DNA from: G963668435 sp963668435
Lineage (GTDB): Bacteria > Latescibacterota > Latescibacteria > Latescibacterales > Latescibacteraceae
Assembly: GCA_963668435.2 (NCBI GenBank)
Contig: CAXXSC010000008.1
Span: 372,001-436,000, forward strand
Direction of reading: 5' to 3'
Length of the DNA: 64,000 nt
Positions 8,902-17,181 of this stretch are shown in pieces (within the stretch, counting starts at the first letter, position 1; each line of letters starts with the position of its first letter). Below the pieces are notes generated by a model. The model searched no databases. It was not told where the DNA came from and saw only the letters and a program-made list of their open reading frames with translations. The position numbers were made by a program, and so were the translations under genes.

Positions 8902-10257
8902 TCACTGATGCACTGCCGACTTGTGAATGAAATCCCGCCCGAGCATGGCCGCACCGAGAACCGAGGACTGCTCATTATAGACATAGCGGCAGTCACGGTA
9001 CCAGCGCTCTTTTGCCCGGACAAGCGAGGGATTCACCGCGCCGCCGGATAGGCAGATCGTGTCTGCAAGCGGCACATCCCTTCCGATAAGTTCGAGATGC
9101 CTGCGCTGGTATTCGCAGAGCCCTTTGACCATCGCCGAGGCGATCTCGTCGCGGGTCGTTTCCGCACTTATCCCGGTGAACTCGGCATTGAGAGCTTCGA
9201 GAGAATAGCGCGAACCCATGAGATACGGCACATAGGTGACAGAGCTCTCCCGGTCCAACCAGGCATCAACCGCTTTCGGCAGGAAATCACCGAAGAAACG
9301 GTCTGCGGGAATCTCCGAACAGAACAGTTTCCTGAACCACTCGAGGGCATAGCCGCCCGCATTCATGACATAGAGTGTGAGCCAGCGGTCCGGCAGCACA
9401 TGGGCGCGGACATTGTACTCGGTCGAGGCAATACAGCGCGGCAGACAGACAAGCGATATCTCGCAGGTGCCGTTGACATTGATGACCTCGCCGGGCTCCG
9501 TGATGCCGAGCGAATAGGCGGCAAGAACTGCGTCGTTCCCGCCGATCACCACGTGCGGCTCTTTTCTGAATCCGAGGCGCGAGGCAAGCGATGACCGCAT
9601 TTGCCCGACACTTTCAGCCGAGGGAATGATCTCCGGCAGACAGTCGTCCGACAAGCCTAATTCCCGGGTTATCCCGCTGTTCCACGTATAGTCGTTGCGG
9701 CTGGTGTTGTAAAGCGCCGTGAGCGAAGCCGACGAGGGATCGATGGCAAATTTCCCGGTAAGATAGTGGCCCATCACCGTATTGGAATGGCCAAACACGT
9801 CAGTTTTGGCGAACAGCTCGGGATGATTGTCTCTGATCCACAAAATACTCGCCAGAGAACAGCCGCCTGCTACCGGCATGTTGCCTGTTTCGGCGAGCAG
9901 AGTATTGAGCCCGATGGTGTCTATGATAGCCTGCGCCTGTTTTCTCGAACGCTGGTCGAGCATGAGTATTGCCGGATATATCACCTCGCCGTCGGAAGCC
10001 ATCGCAGTCAACCCGGGAGTCGTACCCGAAAGAGCGATCACATCGACATCCGCAAGAAAATCGGCAAGTACTTTACAGCCCTCTTCGAACGCGGCAAACC
10101 ATTTAGACGGTTCTATGTCGCTGGAAAGACCGTTGTCATAGGTGTTGATAGCATAAGAGGATGAGAATATCCCAACCTCGGCGAGGCCTTCGCCGTCCTC
10201 TTTGAATACTGCCATTTTCATGCTTGTTGTTCCCATATCGACACCGAGAACGGTCAT
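8902..10257 (-). CDS. FGGY-family carbohydrate kinase
   Basis: A 451-aa sugar kinase with the two-domain FGGY fold. The N-terminal phosphate loop VLGVDMGTTSMKMAVF starts the protein, the sugar-facing segment contains LMLDQRS, the adenosine-binding region contains GGNDAVLAAYSLG, and the C-terminal FGGY signature region contains CLSGGAVNPSL. Substrates in the family include xylulose, fuculose, rhamnulose and glycerol; the sequence alone does not decide. Upstream are the DapA-family aldolase and the Lrp-type regulator, downstream the class II aldolase, which suggests phosphorylation of a ketose before aldol cleavage. The start has GGAG 9 nt upstream. Confidence 0.87.
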   Translation of the reverse strand: MTVLGVDMGTTSMKMAVFKEDGEGLAEVGIFSSSYAINTYDNGLSSDIEPSKWFAAFEEGCKVLADFLADVDVIALSGTTPGLTAMASDGEVIYPAILMLDQRSRKQAQAIIDTIGLNTLLAETGNMPVAGGCSLASILWIRDNHPELFAKTDVFGHSNTVMGHYLTGKFAIDPSSASLTALYNTSRNDYTWNSGITRELGLSDDCLPEIIPSAESVGQMRSSLASRLGFRKEPHVVIGGNDAVLAAYSLGITEPGEVINVNGTCEISLVCLPRCIASTEYNVRAHVLPDRWLTLYVMNAGGYALEWFRKLFCSEIPADRFFGDFLPKAVDAWLDRESSVTYVPYLMGSRYSLEALNAEFTGISAETTRDEIASAMVKGLCEYQRRHLELIGRDVPLADTICLSGGAVNPSLVRAKERWYRDCRYVYNEQSSVLGAAMLGRDFIHKSAVHQ

Positions 10258-10318
10258 TTTATCTATCTCCTGTACAGCAATAGTTTACACATGGATCGAA
10301 ACATCATATAAATACAAT

Positions 10319-11230
10319 TCAGTCAACAAGCGAGCCGCCATAGCCTTCACTCAAAAAAGCATCCCTGATTTTAGTACGGTCATCCTCATTTACCGGTAGA
10401 AGGGGGTGGCGCGGCTCACCGCCATCAAATCCGGCCATGCTCATGGCGGCCTTGACACCGGCGACACCATAGGCACCTGCAACTGCCTTGTTGATACGCG
10501 CCAGGCTGTCATGAAGTTCCCTGGCCTTGTCGAAAGCACCCTCGATAAAGAGCCTGTACATGCGGCATGGCGGCTCCGGAAGGTAGTTTGCCAGTGATAC
10601 TATCCCGCCGGGCGAACCGAGATGCAGAGAGGGATACATGAAATTGGCCGAACCCGCGAGAATGGCAAAATTTGCCTCGGGATCGATTATACTCAGGAAT
10701 TTTCCCGGCCCTGTGGGCGAGGAATCTTTCATCCCGGCAATATTCGGGTGGCTTGAAAGCTCAACAACCGTCTCCGGAGGTATCTGAACGCCGCCCGCAA
10801 AACCGGGGGCATTATAGAGCAATACCGGCATCCCGGAATTATCCGCTACACGCTGATAATACTCATTGAGCTTCGTTCCGTTCATCTGTTTCGCAAAATA
10901 ATGCGGGGTGAGAACACTGGCGTACTCGAATCCCATTTCGATGATATCGTTGGTGAAAGCGATCGTGTGTTTCGAGGATTCACGCGCAGTGCCAACCATA
11001 ACAACCTTATCGGCCTTCTCCTCGGCAAAAACAGCGAGCACACTCATCTGCTCGCTGTCCGAAAGGCTCATGAACTCTCCGTTGGAGCCAAGCGCCAGAT
11101 ATCCCGTAAGACCGGTCTTTGCCAGTTTCCGAAGGTTGGACCGTAAGGCGCCGAGATCGGGCTCGCCGTCCCGGAAAGGTGTCACAACCGGCGCGAAAAC
11201 GCCGGAAAGCAGCGTTCGGTGCGATGCCAT
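10319..11230 (-). CDS. DapA/N-acetylneuraminate lyase family aldolase
   Basis: A 303-aa class I (Schiff-base) aldolase. Family signatures are GVFAPVVTPF at the N-terminus, the GSNGEFMSLS pyruvate-binding loop, Y139 in LLYNAP and the Schiff-base lysine K168 in IAGMKDSS. The family covers dihydrodipicolinate synthase, sialic acid lyase, 2-keto-3-deoxy-sugar-acid aldolases and 4-hydroxy-2-oxoglutarate aldolase. In an operon with a sugar kinase and a second aldolase, a catabolic 2-keto-3-deoxy-acid aldolase is more likely than lysine biosynthesis. The ATG at 11230 follows the Lrp stop codon by 2 nt and has GAGG 6 nt upstream, so translation is probably coupled. Confidence 0.85.
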   Translation of the reverse strand: MASHRTLLSGVFAPVVTPFRDGEPDLGALRSNLRKLAKTGLTGYLALGSNGEFMSLSDSEQMSVLAVFAEEKADKVVMVGTARESSKHTIAFTNDIIEMGFEYASVLTPHYFAKQMNGTKLNEYYQRVADNSGMPVLLYNAPGFAGGVQIPPETVVELSSHPNIAGMKDSSPTGPGKFLSIIDPEANFAILAGSANFMYPSLHLGSPGGIVSLANYLPEPPCRMYRLFIEGAFDKARELHDSLARINKAVAGAYGVAGVKAAMSMAGFDGGEPRHPLLPVNEDDRTKIRDAFLSEGYGGSLVD

Positions 11231-11232
11231 AA

Positions 11233-11751
11233 TCATCCTCGTTTCATTGTATCATTAACAGCGCAGGTGAGTTTACGGTCATTCGTTCCGTTGCGGTCAT
11301 TGCCGTCCAGCGGAAGTTTCAGACTGTCCTTGATGGAATTGAGCACCAGCGTGGTCCTCGTGTCACTCACTTTTTCCAGTGCGCCGAATTTTGACAGAAG
11401 TTCTCCCAACGCCTCGGTATCAGGCACCCGGACTTTGAGTATGTAGCAGTAATCACCGGCAATATAGTGGATTTCCTGCACCTCGGGGATTTCCGCGAGT
11501 TTCTTGCCGACCTCATACTTGCCGACCGCCTCCTCGGTCCGCACCTGTATGAATGTGGTCAGGCCGAGCCCCAGCGCGAGCGGGTCGAGACGGGATTCAT
11601 AGCCATGAATAACACCGCGCTGTTCGAGCTTACGGACACGTTCGAGGATAGCAGAGGGAGCCATGCCGATGGAGCGGGCGATTTCGGCGTTGGAGGTTCG
11701 CGCGTTATCCTGAAGCATTTTCAGTATTTTCTTGTCAATGCCGTCGATCAT
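11233..11751 (-). CDS. Lrp/AsnC-family transcriptional regulator
   Basis: A 172-aa regulator. Residues 1-60 form the AsnC-type winged helix (DGIDKKILKMLQDNART, then NAEIARSIGMAPSAILERV), and residues 65-150 the RAM ligand-binding domain with the GDYCYILKVRVPD strand. A hydrophilic tail of about 20 residues follows. The start at 11751 is fixed by a consensus promoter whose predicted start site is about 18 nt upstream, leaving room only for AAAGGA as Shine-Dalgarno; longer readings would start upstream of the promoter. As the first gene of the operon it probably senses a small-molecule effector and controls itself and the aldolase/kinase genes that follow. Confidence 0.9.
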   Translation of the reverse strand: MIDGIDKKILKMLQDNARTSNAEIARSIGMAPSAILERVRKLEQRGVIHGYESRLDPLALGLGLTTFIQVRTEEAVGKYEVGKKLAEIPEVQEIHYIAGDYCYILKVRVPDTEALGELLSKFGALEKVSDTRTTLVLNSIKDSLKLPLDGNDRNGTNDRKLTCAVNDTMKRG

Positions 11752-11775
11752 TCCGCTTTTTATCCTTTCCCCAGA

Positions 11776-11804
11776 ATTATATTCTGTTTTTGTCAAAATG
11801 TCAA
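11776..11804 (-). promoter_or_regulatory. Consensus sigma70 promoter of the Lrp-aldolase-kinase operon
   Basis: On the minus strand TTGACA (11799-11804) and TATAAT (11776-11781) are both perfect and spaced by exactly 17 nt. A second TTGACA lies inside the spacer (11791-11796), so the first ten bases downstream of the -35 box partly repeat it. Transcription would start near 11769, giving a leader of about 18 nt before the regulator ATG. Such a strong core promoter usually implies repression, and the Lrp-family protein it drives is the obvious candidate. Confidence 0.8.
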
Positions 11805-11855
11805 GTATGATTTTCGGACAACAGCTGCTTTCTATTGCCGCCAGCACGAAATCAA

Positions 11856-11882
11856 ATACCCCGGAGCAGAACTCCAAGGTAT
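11856..11882. repeat. Imperfect palindrome, copy 1 of an intergenic repeat
   Basis: The sequence reads ATACC, CGGAG, a short loop, CTCC and GGTAT, forming an imperfect inverted repeat. It shares the ACCCCGGA...CTCC..GGTAT core with two further copies at 11896 and 12074. It lies just upstream of the consensus promoter of the Lrp operon. Confidence 0.65.
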
Positions 11883-11895
11883 TTTCTAAATGAAC

Positions 11896-11919
11896 TACCC
11901 CGGATTGAAATCCGGGGTA
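11896..11919. repeat. Perfect palindrome, copy 2 of an intergenic repeat
   Basis: Arms TACCCCGGAT and ATCCGGGGTA are perfectly complementary over 10 bp around a TGAA loop. It is the most symmetric of the three related palindromes in this gap. No T-tract follows on either strand, so a simple terminator is unlikely. Confidence 0.75.
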
Positions 11920-11928
11920 TCACAATCA

Positions 11929-12060
11929 GCCCCCGCCCCCCTTCCCTTGCGCTTTCGCGGCTCTACGTGCCCTCCATAGGGGGCAAGGGAGTATCGATTC
12001 TTCTTGCGCTCCTGCCCCCCTGTGGGGAAGGATGTCACGGAGTGACAGGAAGGGGGCCGG
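11929..12060. repeat. G/C-homopolymer-rich intergenic repeat block with inverted segments
   Basis: This stretch alternates C-tracts and G-tracts. A segment with CTTCCCTTGC near 11942 is partly complementary to GGGGGCAAGGGAG near 11980, and a second unit around 12014-12055 contains the palindrome GTCAC-GGA-GTGAC flanked by C5 and G5 tracts. No coding potential is apparent on either strand. It looks like a dispersed, strongly folding intergenic element, but only one copy lies in the window. Confidence 0.5.
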
Positions 12061-12073
12061 AAAGACATGTTTA

Positions 12074-12095
12074 ACCCCGGAGTAAACTCCGAGGT
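12074..12095. repeat. Near-perfect palindrome, copy 3 of an intergenic repeat
   Basis: Arms ACCCCGGAGT and ACTCCGAGGT pair with a single mismatch around a 2-nt AA loop. The copy closes the repeat block that begins at 11856. It lies 49 bp past the stop codon of the GH106-like gene, so it would be transcribed in that gene's 3' end if transcription continues. Confidence 0.65.
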
Positions 12096-12143
12096 ATTCT
12101 TTTGATTAAACCTGTTAAGGCAGGCTTTACTGAACCGGCAGCT

Positions 12144-15100
12144 TCACTCCGTTACAGTAATAGCAATCGGACCTTTCAGGGCGAAAGGCAGCACATGGTA
12201 TTCGTTGGGAAACTCGATCTCGGTGAAATTCCAGGGGCCGGTAAAATGAGGGTCTTTTTCGCTGTGATGATGCGGACCAAGCAGGTTCCTGAGGCTGTTG
12301 ACCAGTTCAATCTCCACTGTGTTTTTTCCGTCCTGAAGGTGGCTGCTGATATCACATTCGTAAGGCTGCCATGTGAAATATCCCGCCTCCATGCCGTTGA
12401 CACGAACAAGGGCCAGCACGGCATCGAAACCGCCGCAGGTCAGAAACGCCTTCCGTCCATTCTCCAACGGCGGCAGCGAAACAGTCTGGGAATATGTCAG
12501 GCTTCCCGCATAAAACGGGTAACCGGCTGCAGTGAAGTCTCTCTGGCCTGAAAACATGTCATCCTCCGGCGCGGTAAGGACAAAAGTATTCTCCTGACGT
12601 TTGAGCGCAAAATTGCCTATGAGATAGATCGCCTCCAGCTCGGTGGCAAAACGCAGTTCATCTCCCTCCTGCTCGTGATGCGCGGCAGCCGCCGATGCCA
12701 CCACGCCGACGGATTCGGCCATGAAATCGACACCGAGTTCGATGATATTCTCACCATGAACGAAACTATTTCCAACAAGCGATTTTCTGAAATTACGTTC
12801 CCAGTATTGGCCGCTGTCGCGAAAACGGTAAGGCTGTCCATTGATTGTGATATCGAACTGGTCGGACGTTTCAAGAACAAGCGCAAGCTCCTCCGGCGGT
12901 GCAATTTCAGATTTAACAGTGTAACGCAGATTGACACGGGTGTTCTTTTTCGCGGCAGTGAGTCGCTGCTCCAGCGTCATTATGTTGACTGGCTCACTCC
13001 AATCGTCCATCTCGTCCGTTTTGTAGCGGCATATATCGAGAACAAGGGCGTTGGGATGGTTGCGCGTAACTCGCCACGCCGGATCGAGAAGATACCGTGT
13101 CACTCTCTTTCCGGCTTCCTCGGCAGGGGCTGTGCCATACACGCCCTCCCGGAAAAACAGCATGTGCGACTGAATCGGTGCAAAATCGAGATCGGCAACC
13201 GTCTCGTCACCGTCTTTTTCAACGGGAACGATCCTGACCGAACCGTCGAATGCATTCCACTCCTCGAGTGTGCCGTTGGCGTTAATGTGAAGCCGGACCG
13301 ATTCGTGCCGCTGACGGCTTATGTTCAAACAATAGTACAAAGCACCTCCCTCGATGCTCCGCTCCTGAACATAAAGGGAGTCGGCGAATCCGCCGTCACG
13401 GCGCTCGATGACAAAACTCCGCCTGTCGGAATCAGAAAGAGCCTGATCGAGGCCCTCAAGCGAGGTATCGATATGCGGCAGGCTTTCACAGAAACGGGCA
13501 AGCCGCTCGGAAACCTCACCTCCGACCATAGTGGGGGCACGTCCCGCAAGAAACACCTTACCGCCCTGTGCGCGGAACTTCTCCAGAAGGGCCAGTGTCG
13601 ATGCCCTGAGTGTGACACAGTCAGGGATAATTACCGTGTGATAGGCTTCCTGCCCTATGACAAAACGGCCGTTGTCGACACTTCCGTGGCGGGCGATTAT
13701 ACGCTCGTCGCCATAGTCGTAATCGTGCTGAATGGCCAGAAGCTTGTGCGACAGCGCGCTGAACCGGTTATTGACCGCCATGACCTCAGTATCCTTGTAG
13801 AGACGTATGAAACTGTTCCACTTGTACTGGGTGTGATTGGATGGGTCAGTCAGTATCCAGGCGCTTTCAATGGGATTCAGGAGTAGGATGCCGCATTCGT
13901 GACTGCCCTGTGTCAGCATCGTGAGCAGACGGGCCGTGTATTCGTTGAAAACATGGTAATACTGCCACCAGGGCTGATGATCGTTGAAAGAAAGCGGGAA
14001 ATCACGTTTTCGAGCGCCGCGAAGTGAATAATGAGCAAGGTGCTGGCAGGGAAAGTTCACCCCGAGGACATACTGCCATTCGCTGAGCAGCTTGAGGTCC
14101 TCGAAACTGGCGTTCCAGCCCGCGGTACCGAACAGTTCCGAGAGCACACGGCGTTTTCCGAGCTGATGTGCCACACTCGCCACCTGCTTGACCAGAAGCG
14201 GATCAGCGATATCACGGCTCAGATGGTCGACACCGGGCATATGCATGAACTCATAGTGAGGCATTGCCGCACCGACATGAGCTGTCTGGACCACAAGATT
14301 GTCCTCGTGAAGCATATGGCCTGTAAACTGGAGGTTGTTCTCATCACACCAGTTATAGATACGCTCAGTGAAAGACTCGATGAAGCGGTCGGTCATCGTG
14401 CGGAAGAAATCATACCGGATTTTCCCGAAACCATCACCGCGGTAAAACAGGAGCGGCAGGTGTGCCCGGATATCATAGCCGTTATTATCCTCGAAATATT
14501 CGGGAAAGGAATTTGTCCAGGGCAGGAAAGAATAATTTGGTTCATCAGAAAAAATACCGGGCACGACACCACCGAAATCTTTCGCGAACCGGGCCTTGAA
14601 TTTCTCATGCGTCATCTCTATGAATGCATCAACAGCTTTCGGTTCCAAAAGGTCGGCGAACCAGTTTGGCAGGGTGCCATAACGGCCGTAATAGACCCAT
14701 GCGCGCAAAAAGGTGGTGTCAGCGTTTATTTCCAGTGTGTCTCCGGGCCTGATCATTTCAAAATTCCGGGAAGTCGCAGGATCACCCTGACAGCTGTAAA
14801 TGGCAAGAGTCGCGGGATTTTCGGCAAAGGAAGCAATTTCAGAAGCCTTGATCTCTGAGCACATAAGTGTCTTGATCGAATATTCGGGACCACGTTTCAT
14901 GACACGGCCGCCAGCGGAACCGGAAGGCCAGCCATCCTCGTCATACAGCCATATATCGAAACCGAGGCGTTTGCCCTCCTCTATCGAGGCGCCATACATG
15001 TCGAAATACTTGTCTGAAAGATATGGCGTGGTCATTCCGGCCCGTGGATGAAGAAAGGCTCCACCAAGCCCCTGCCGATGCATTTCACCGAGTTGACGCC

Positions 15101-15284
15101 TGATCTCGCCAGATTCCAGACGGTCGTTCCATGAAAAGAAGGGCGCACCGGCATAGCGGGGATCCGGATTCTCGAACGCGTGCAGCAGCGAATCATAGGA
15201 CTCATCGGCAGTAACAGAGTGCGGAATCATTATAAGGACCATCAGGCAAAGACTGAACATTACTGTCAGACATCGACACGGCAT
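12144..15284 (-). CDS. Secreted GH106-like glycoside hydrolase (alpha-L-rhamnosidase type)
   Basis: A 1046-aa exported enzyme. The signal peptide ends near residue 27 (HSVTA). The catalytic TIM-barrel begins RQLGEMHRQGLGGAFLHPRAG, followed by FDIWLYDEDGWPSGSAGG and the acid cluster FSDEPNYSF, and the SELFGTAGWN region lies further on. These resemble GH106 rhamnosidases and related large unclassified hydrolases. The C-terminal third contains beta-sandwich modules (GENIIELGVDF; GKNTVEIELVNSLRNLLGP). The ATG at 15284 has AAAGGTG upstream; an in-frame GTG three codons earlier overlaps it. It is the last gene of the minus-strand degradation operon. Rhamnose specificity is inferred from family resemblance only. 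Confidence 0.78.
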   Translation of the reverse strand: MPCRCLTVMFSLCLMVLIMIPHSVTADESYDSLLHAFENPDPRYAGAPFFSWNDRLESGEIRRQLGEMHRQGLGGAFLHPRAGMTTPYLSDKYFDMYGASIEEGKRLGFDIWLYDEDGWPSGSAGGRVMKRGPEYSIKTLMCSEIKASEIASFAENPATLAIYSCQGDPATSRNFEMIRPGDTLEINADTTFLRAWVYYGRYGTLPNWFADLLEPKAVDAFIEMTHEKFKARFAKDFGGVVPGIFSDEPNYSFLPWTNSFPEYFEDNNGYDIRAHLPLLFYRGDGFGKIRYDFFRTMTDRFIESFTERIYNWCDENNLQFTGHMLHEDNLVVQTAHVGAAMPHYEFMHMPGVDHLSRDIADPLLVKQVASVAHQLGKRRVLSELFGTAGWNASFEDLKLLSEWQYVLGVNFPCQHLAHYSLRGARKRDFPLSFNDHQPWWQYYHVFNEYTARLLTMLTQGSHECGILLLNPIESAWILTDPSNHTQYKWNSFIRLYKDTEVMAVNNRFSALSHKLLAIQHDYDYGDERIIARHGSVDNGRFVIGQEAYHTVIIPDCVTLRASTLALLEKFRAQGGKVFLAGRAPTMVGGEVSERLARFCESLPHIDTSLEGLDQALSDSDRRSFVIERRDGGFADSLYVQERSIEGGALYYCLNISRQRHESVRLHINANGTLEEWNAFDGSVRIVPVEKDGDETVADLDFAPIQSHMLFFREGVYGTAPAEEAGKRVTRYLLDPAWRVTRNHPNALVLDICRYKTDEMDDWSEPVNIMTLEQRLTAAKKNTRVNLRYTVKSEIAPPEELALVLETSDQFDITINGQPYRFRDSGQYWERNFRKSLVGNSFVHGENIIELGVDFMAESVGVVASAAAAHHEQEGDELRFATELEAIYLIGNFALKRQENTFVLTAPEDDMFSGQRDFTAAGYPFYAGSLTYSQTVSLPPLENGRKAFLTCGGFDAVLALVRVNGMEAGYFTWQPYECDISSHLQDGKNTVEIELVNSLRNLLGPHHHSEKDPHFTGPWNFTEIEFPNEYHVLPFALKGPIAITVTE

Positions 15285-15378
15285 CGCAGGCACCTTTCAA
15301 TTAATAGAAGCTCTCGATGAATTATCGGCGGATTCACCGGCTCTATTGGCCGTAAAACTCCAGCAGTTTTAAGCATCC

Positions 15379-16314
15379 TTAAAAATCCATGATATCCCGG
15401 TAAAATTCTGGCCTGCGGTCGTTCCAGTACGGAGCAATGCCTTTCCACTCTTCGAGACGGGCAAAATCTGTCGCGGCAACAAGCGTTCCCTCCGCTTGTC
15501 CGAGTTTGCCGACAATCTCACCCCAGGGAGCGGCGATACAGGAATTGGCGAGGAAATACAGGAACTGATCGTTACCACAGCGGTTGCAGCTTGGTATGTA
15601 AACCTGGTTCTCCCAGGCACGGGTACGGATGAGAGCATTGTAAAAACCGGGATCCCAGGCAAACCTGTCGCAATCCGTGGTGGTCACCATGCCGGTCGAA
15701 TGGGTAACAATCCCTGCTCCCGCGGCGGCAATCGCCCGAACATATTCAGGAAACATAATATCGTAGCAGATTGTCGAGCCCACAGTCCCGAATTCCGTCT
15801 CGAAAAGACACAGTTCGTTACCGATATCGAAAGTCTGGTGTTCGGTCAGCCAGAGGTGAACTTTCCGATAACACTTTTTCACGGCCCCGTCGGGACCTAT
15901 GACGGCAAGCGAATTGAACAGCTTATCCCCCGCCTTTTCAGGAAGCCCGAACAGTACCCAGGCGTTCGCTTTACGTGCCGCCGCACCGATCTCCTCGGTA
16001 GCAGGCCCCGGAACAGTCTGGGCCACACGGAGGTACTCCTCGCGAGACATGAGAAAAGCGGACAGCGCAAGCTCACATGACACCATCAGATTGGCATCCT
16101 CTTTCGCGGCATCACCAATGCGGGATACGAGGTTTTCCAGATTTTTCGCAATATCGCCCTGCTTCGAGTGAATCTGCAGGAGCGCGAGTTTCAGATCTTT
16201 CATCGCCGCTCTCCTTGTCTTGGTATGCCGTGCCAGCGCGCTCCCTCCGGACAAAGCCAGAGAGGAGGTCATGGCCGCCGTTTTTATAAAAGTCCGCCGT
16301 TTACAGCTCCGCAT
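15379..16314 (-). CDS. Carbon-nitrogen hydrolase (nitrilase superfamily) with Tat signal and internal start
   Basis: The protein has 311 aa from the first ATG. Residues 1-37 hold a twin-arginine motif (RRTFIK) and a hydrophobic stretch. The nitrilase domain starts at residue 40 (LKLALLQIH) and contains the Glu-Lys-Cys triad in CELAL, YRKVHL and ICYDIMFPE. The superfamily hydrolyses amides, nitriles or carbamoyl groups. Two starts are plausible: ATG 16314 (GGAGG upstream) gives an exported form, and ATG 16203, preceded by a perfect AAGGAG at 7 nt, gives a 274-aa cytosolic form of usual family length. It sits between an alpha/beta hydrolase and the GH106-like enzyme. A glycan-linked amide substrate is possible but unproven. 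Confidence 0.85.
   Translation of the reverse strand: MRSCKRRTFIKTAAMTSSLALSGGSALARHTKTRRAAMKDLKLALLQIHSKQGDIAKNLENLVSRIGDAAKEDANLMVSCELALSAFLMSREEYLRVAQTVPGPATEEIGAAARKANAWVLFGLPEKAGDKLFNSLAVIGPDGAVKKCYRKVHLWLTEHQTFDIGNELCLFETEFGTVGSTICYDIMFPEYVRAIAAAGAGIVTHSTGMVTTTDCDRFAWDPGFYNALIRTRAWENQVYIPSCNRCGNDQFLYFLANSCIAAPWGEIVGKLGQAEGTLVAATDFARLEEWKGIAPYWNDRRPEFYRDIMDF
16211..16216 (-). promoter_or_regulatory. Internal Shine-Dalgarno for the short nitrilase form
   Basis: AAGGAG on the minus strand lies 7 nt before the in-frame ATG at 16203, the codon that begins the catalytic domain after the Tat segment. Both this site and the one at the upstream ATG look functional, so two protein forms could be made from one message. 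Confidence 0.55.
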
Positions 16315-16350
16315 GTCCCTGCCTCCAGGCGAAAATGCTCATGGCCACCT

Positions 16351-17151
16351 TTAATAATTAAATTCTTCCGTCAATTGCGAATAAAATGTCTCGCGGGCCT
16401 GACGTTCGATCCACGGTTTGTGCCCGCAACGCTCAAGCAGCATGAAATGGAAATCATCGAGCCCGCTCAATGCTTCCGTCACCCCCTCATATGGATGCGG
16501 ATCATAATCGCCGTGCATTGCGACAACAGGGCACGAAAGGCTTGACGCTGCCTCGAGCAGGTAACCGCTTCTCCTGAGCTCAGCCGCTTCGGGCCAGACC
16601 TGGTGGAAAATGTCGTGGCTGAATTCCACCTCACCGTCTTCATCGGGACGCGGATCATAACAGTCCGCCCCGGAAAGAAGTTCACCGATTTCAGTCATGA
16701 GCCTGTCCGCCGTCATGGCAGATAAGCCGTGATCCCCGGTGAGAAGTGATTTCAGACGCCGTGAACCTTCTTCACCCAGACGGTCGAGGCGGGTGTGTTC
16801 GACATGATGTGCATATTTCTCATCGAGCGGTCCGCAGCCGATTAGCAGCAGTTTGCCGATCAGTTCCGGGTAACGGGCGGCTGTCAGGATCGCAAGCCAC
16901 GCGCCCCATGAAAAGCCAGCGAGAATGACAGGTATTTTGCAGTGAGCATCAAGCTGCACACGCAGTTCCTCGATCTGGCCATCGACAGACATGGCTGTCT
17001 GTATCGTTTCGATTACACCTGCAATACCACGATTTTCGACAAGCTCACGCGCAACCGGCACCATTTCTCCTGATGCTCCCGGCCCGCCGTGAAGTAGCAC
17101 GATCCGATACGGTGCTTGTCCATATTTCCGGACAGAATCCGATATATTCAT
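16351..17151 (-). CDS. Alpha/beta hydrolase
   Basis: A 266-aa cytosolic alpha/beta hydrolase. The oxyanion-hole motif is HGGPG (21-25), the nucleophile elbow is GFSWGAW with S81, the likely acid lies in HGDYDPHP, and the catalytic histidine is in ERCGHKPW near the C-terminus. The HGGPG form is typical of proline-iminopeptidase-like and related esterases, but the helical cap gives no clear substrate clue. The ATG at 17151 has AAGGA 6 nt upstream. It lies between a Gfo/Idh oxidoreductase (30 bp upstream) and the nitrilase (36 bp downstream), suggesting a joint role in removing ester and amide substituents. Confidence 0.83.
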   Translation of the reverse strand: MNISDSVRKYGQAPYRIVLLHGGPGASGEMVPVARELVENRGIAGVIETIQTAMSVDGQIEELRVQLDAHCKIPVILAGFSWGAWLAILTAARYPELIGKLLLIGCGPLDEKYAHHVEHTRLDRLGEEGSRRLKSLLTGDHGLSAMTADRLMTEIGELLSGADCYDPRPDEDGEVEFSHDIFHQVWPEAAELRRSGYLLEAASSLSCPVVAMHGDYDPHPYEGVTEALSGLDDFHFMLLERCGHKPWIERQARETFYSQLTEEFNY

Positions 17152-17181
17152 TTGCATTCCTTGATTTCAAACACTATTGAA

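Noticed and set aside
11856..12095. CRISPR array or attachment site
   Set aside because: Three palindromes with unequal spacing, no constant spacer length, and no cas or integrase gene nearby; the xerC at 54878 is chromosomal-type.
12675..13886. 403-codon plus-strand frame inside the GH106-like gene
   Set aside because: Antisense shadow without domain signature, start signal or neighbours on that strand.
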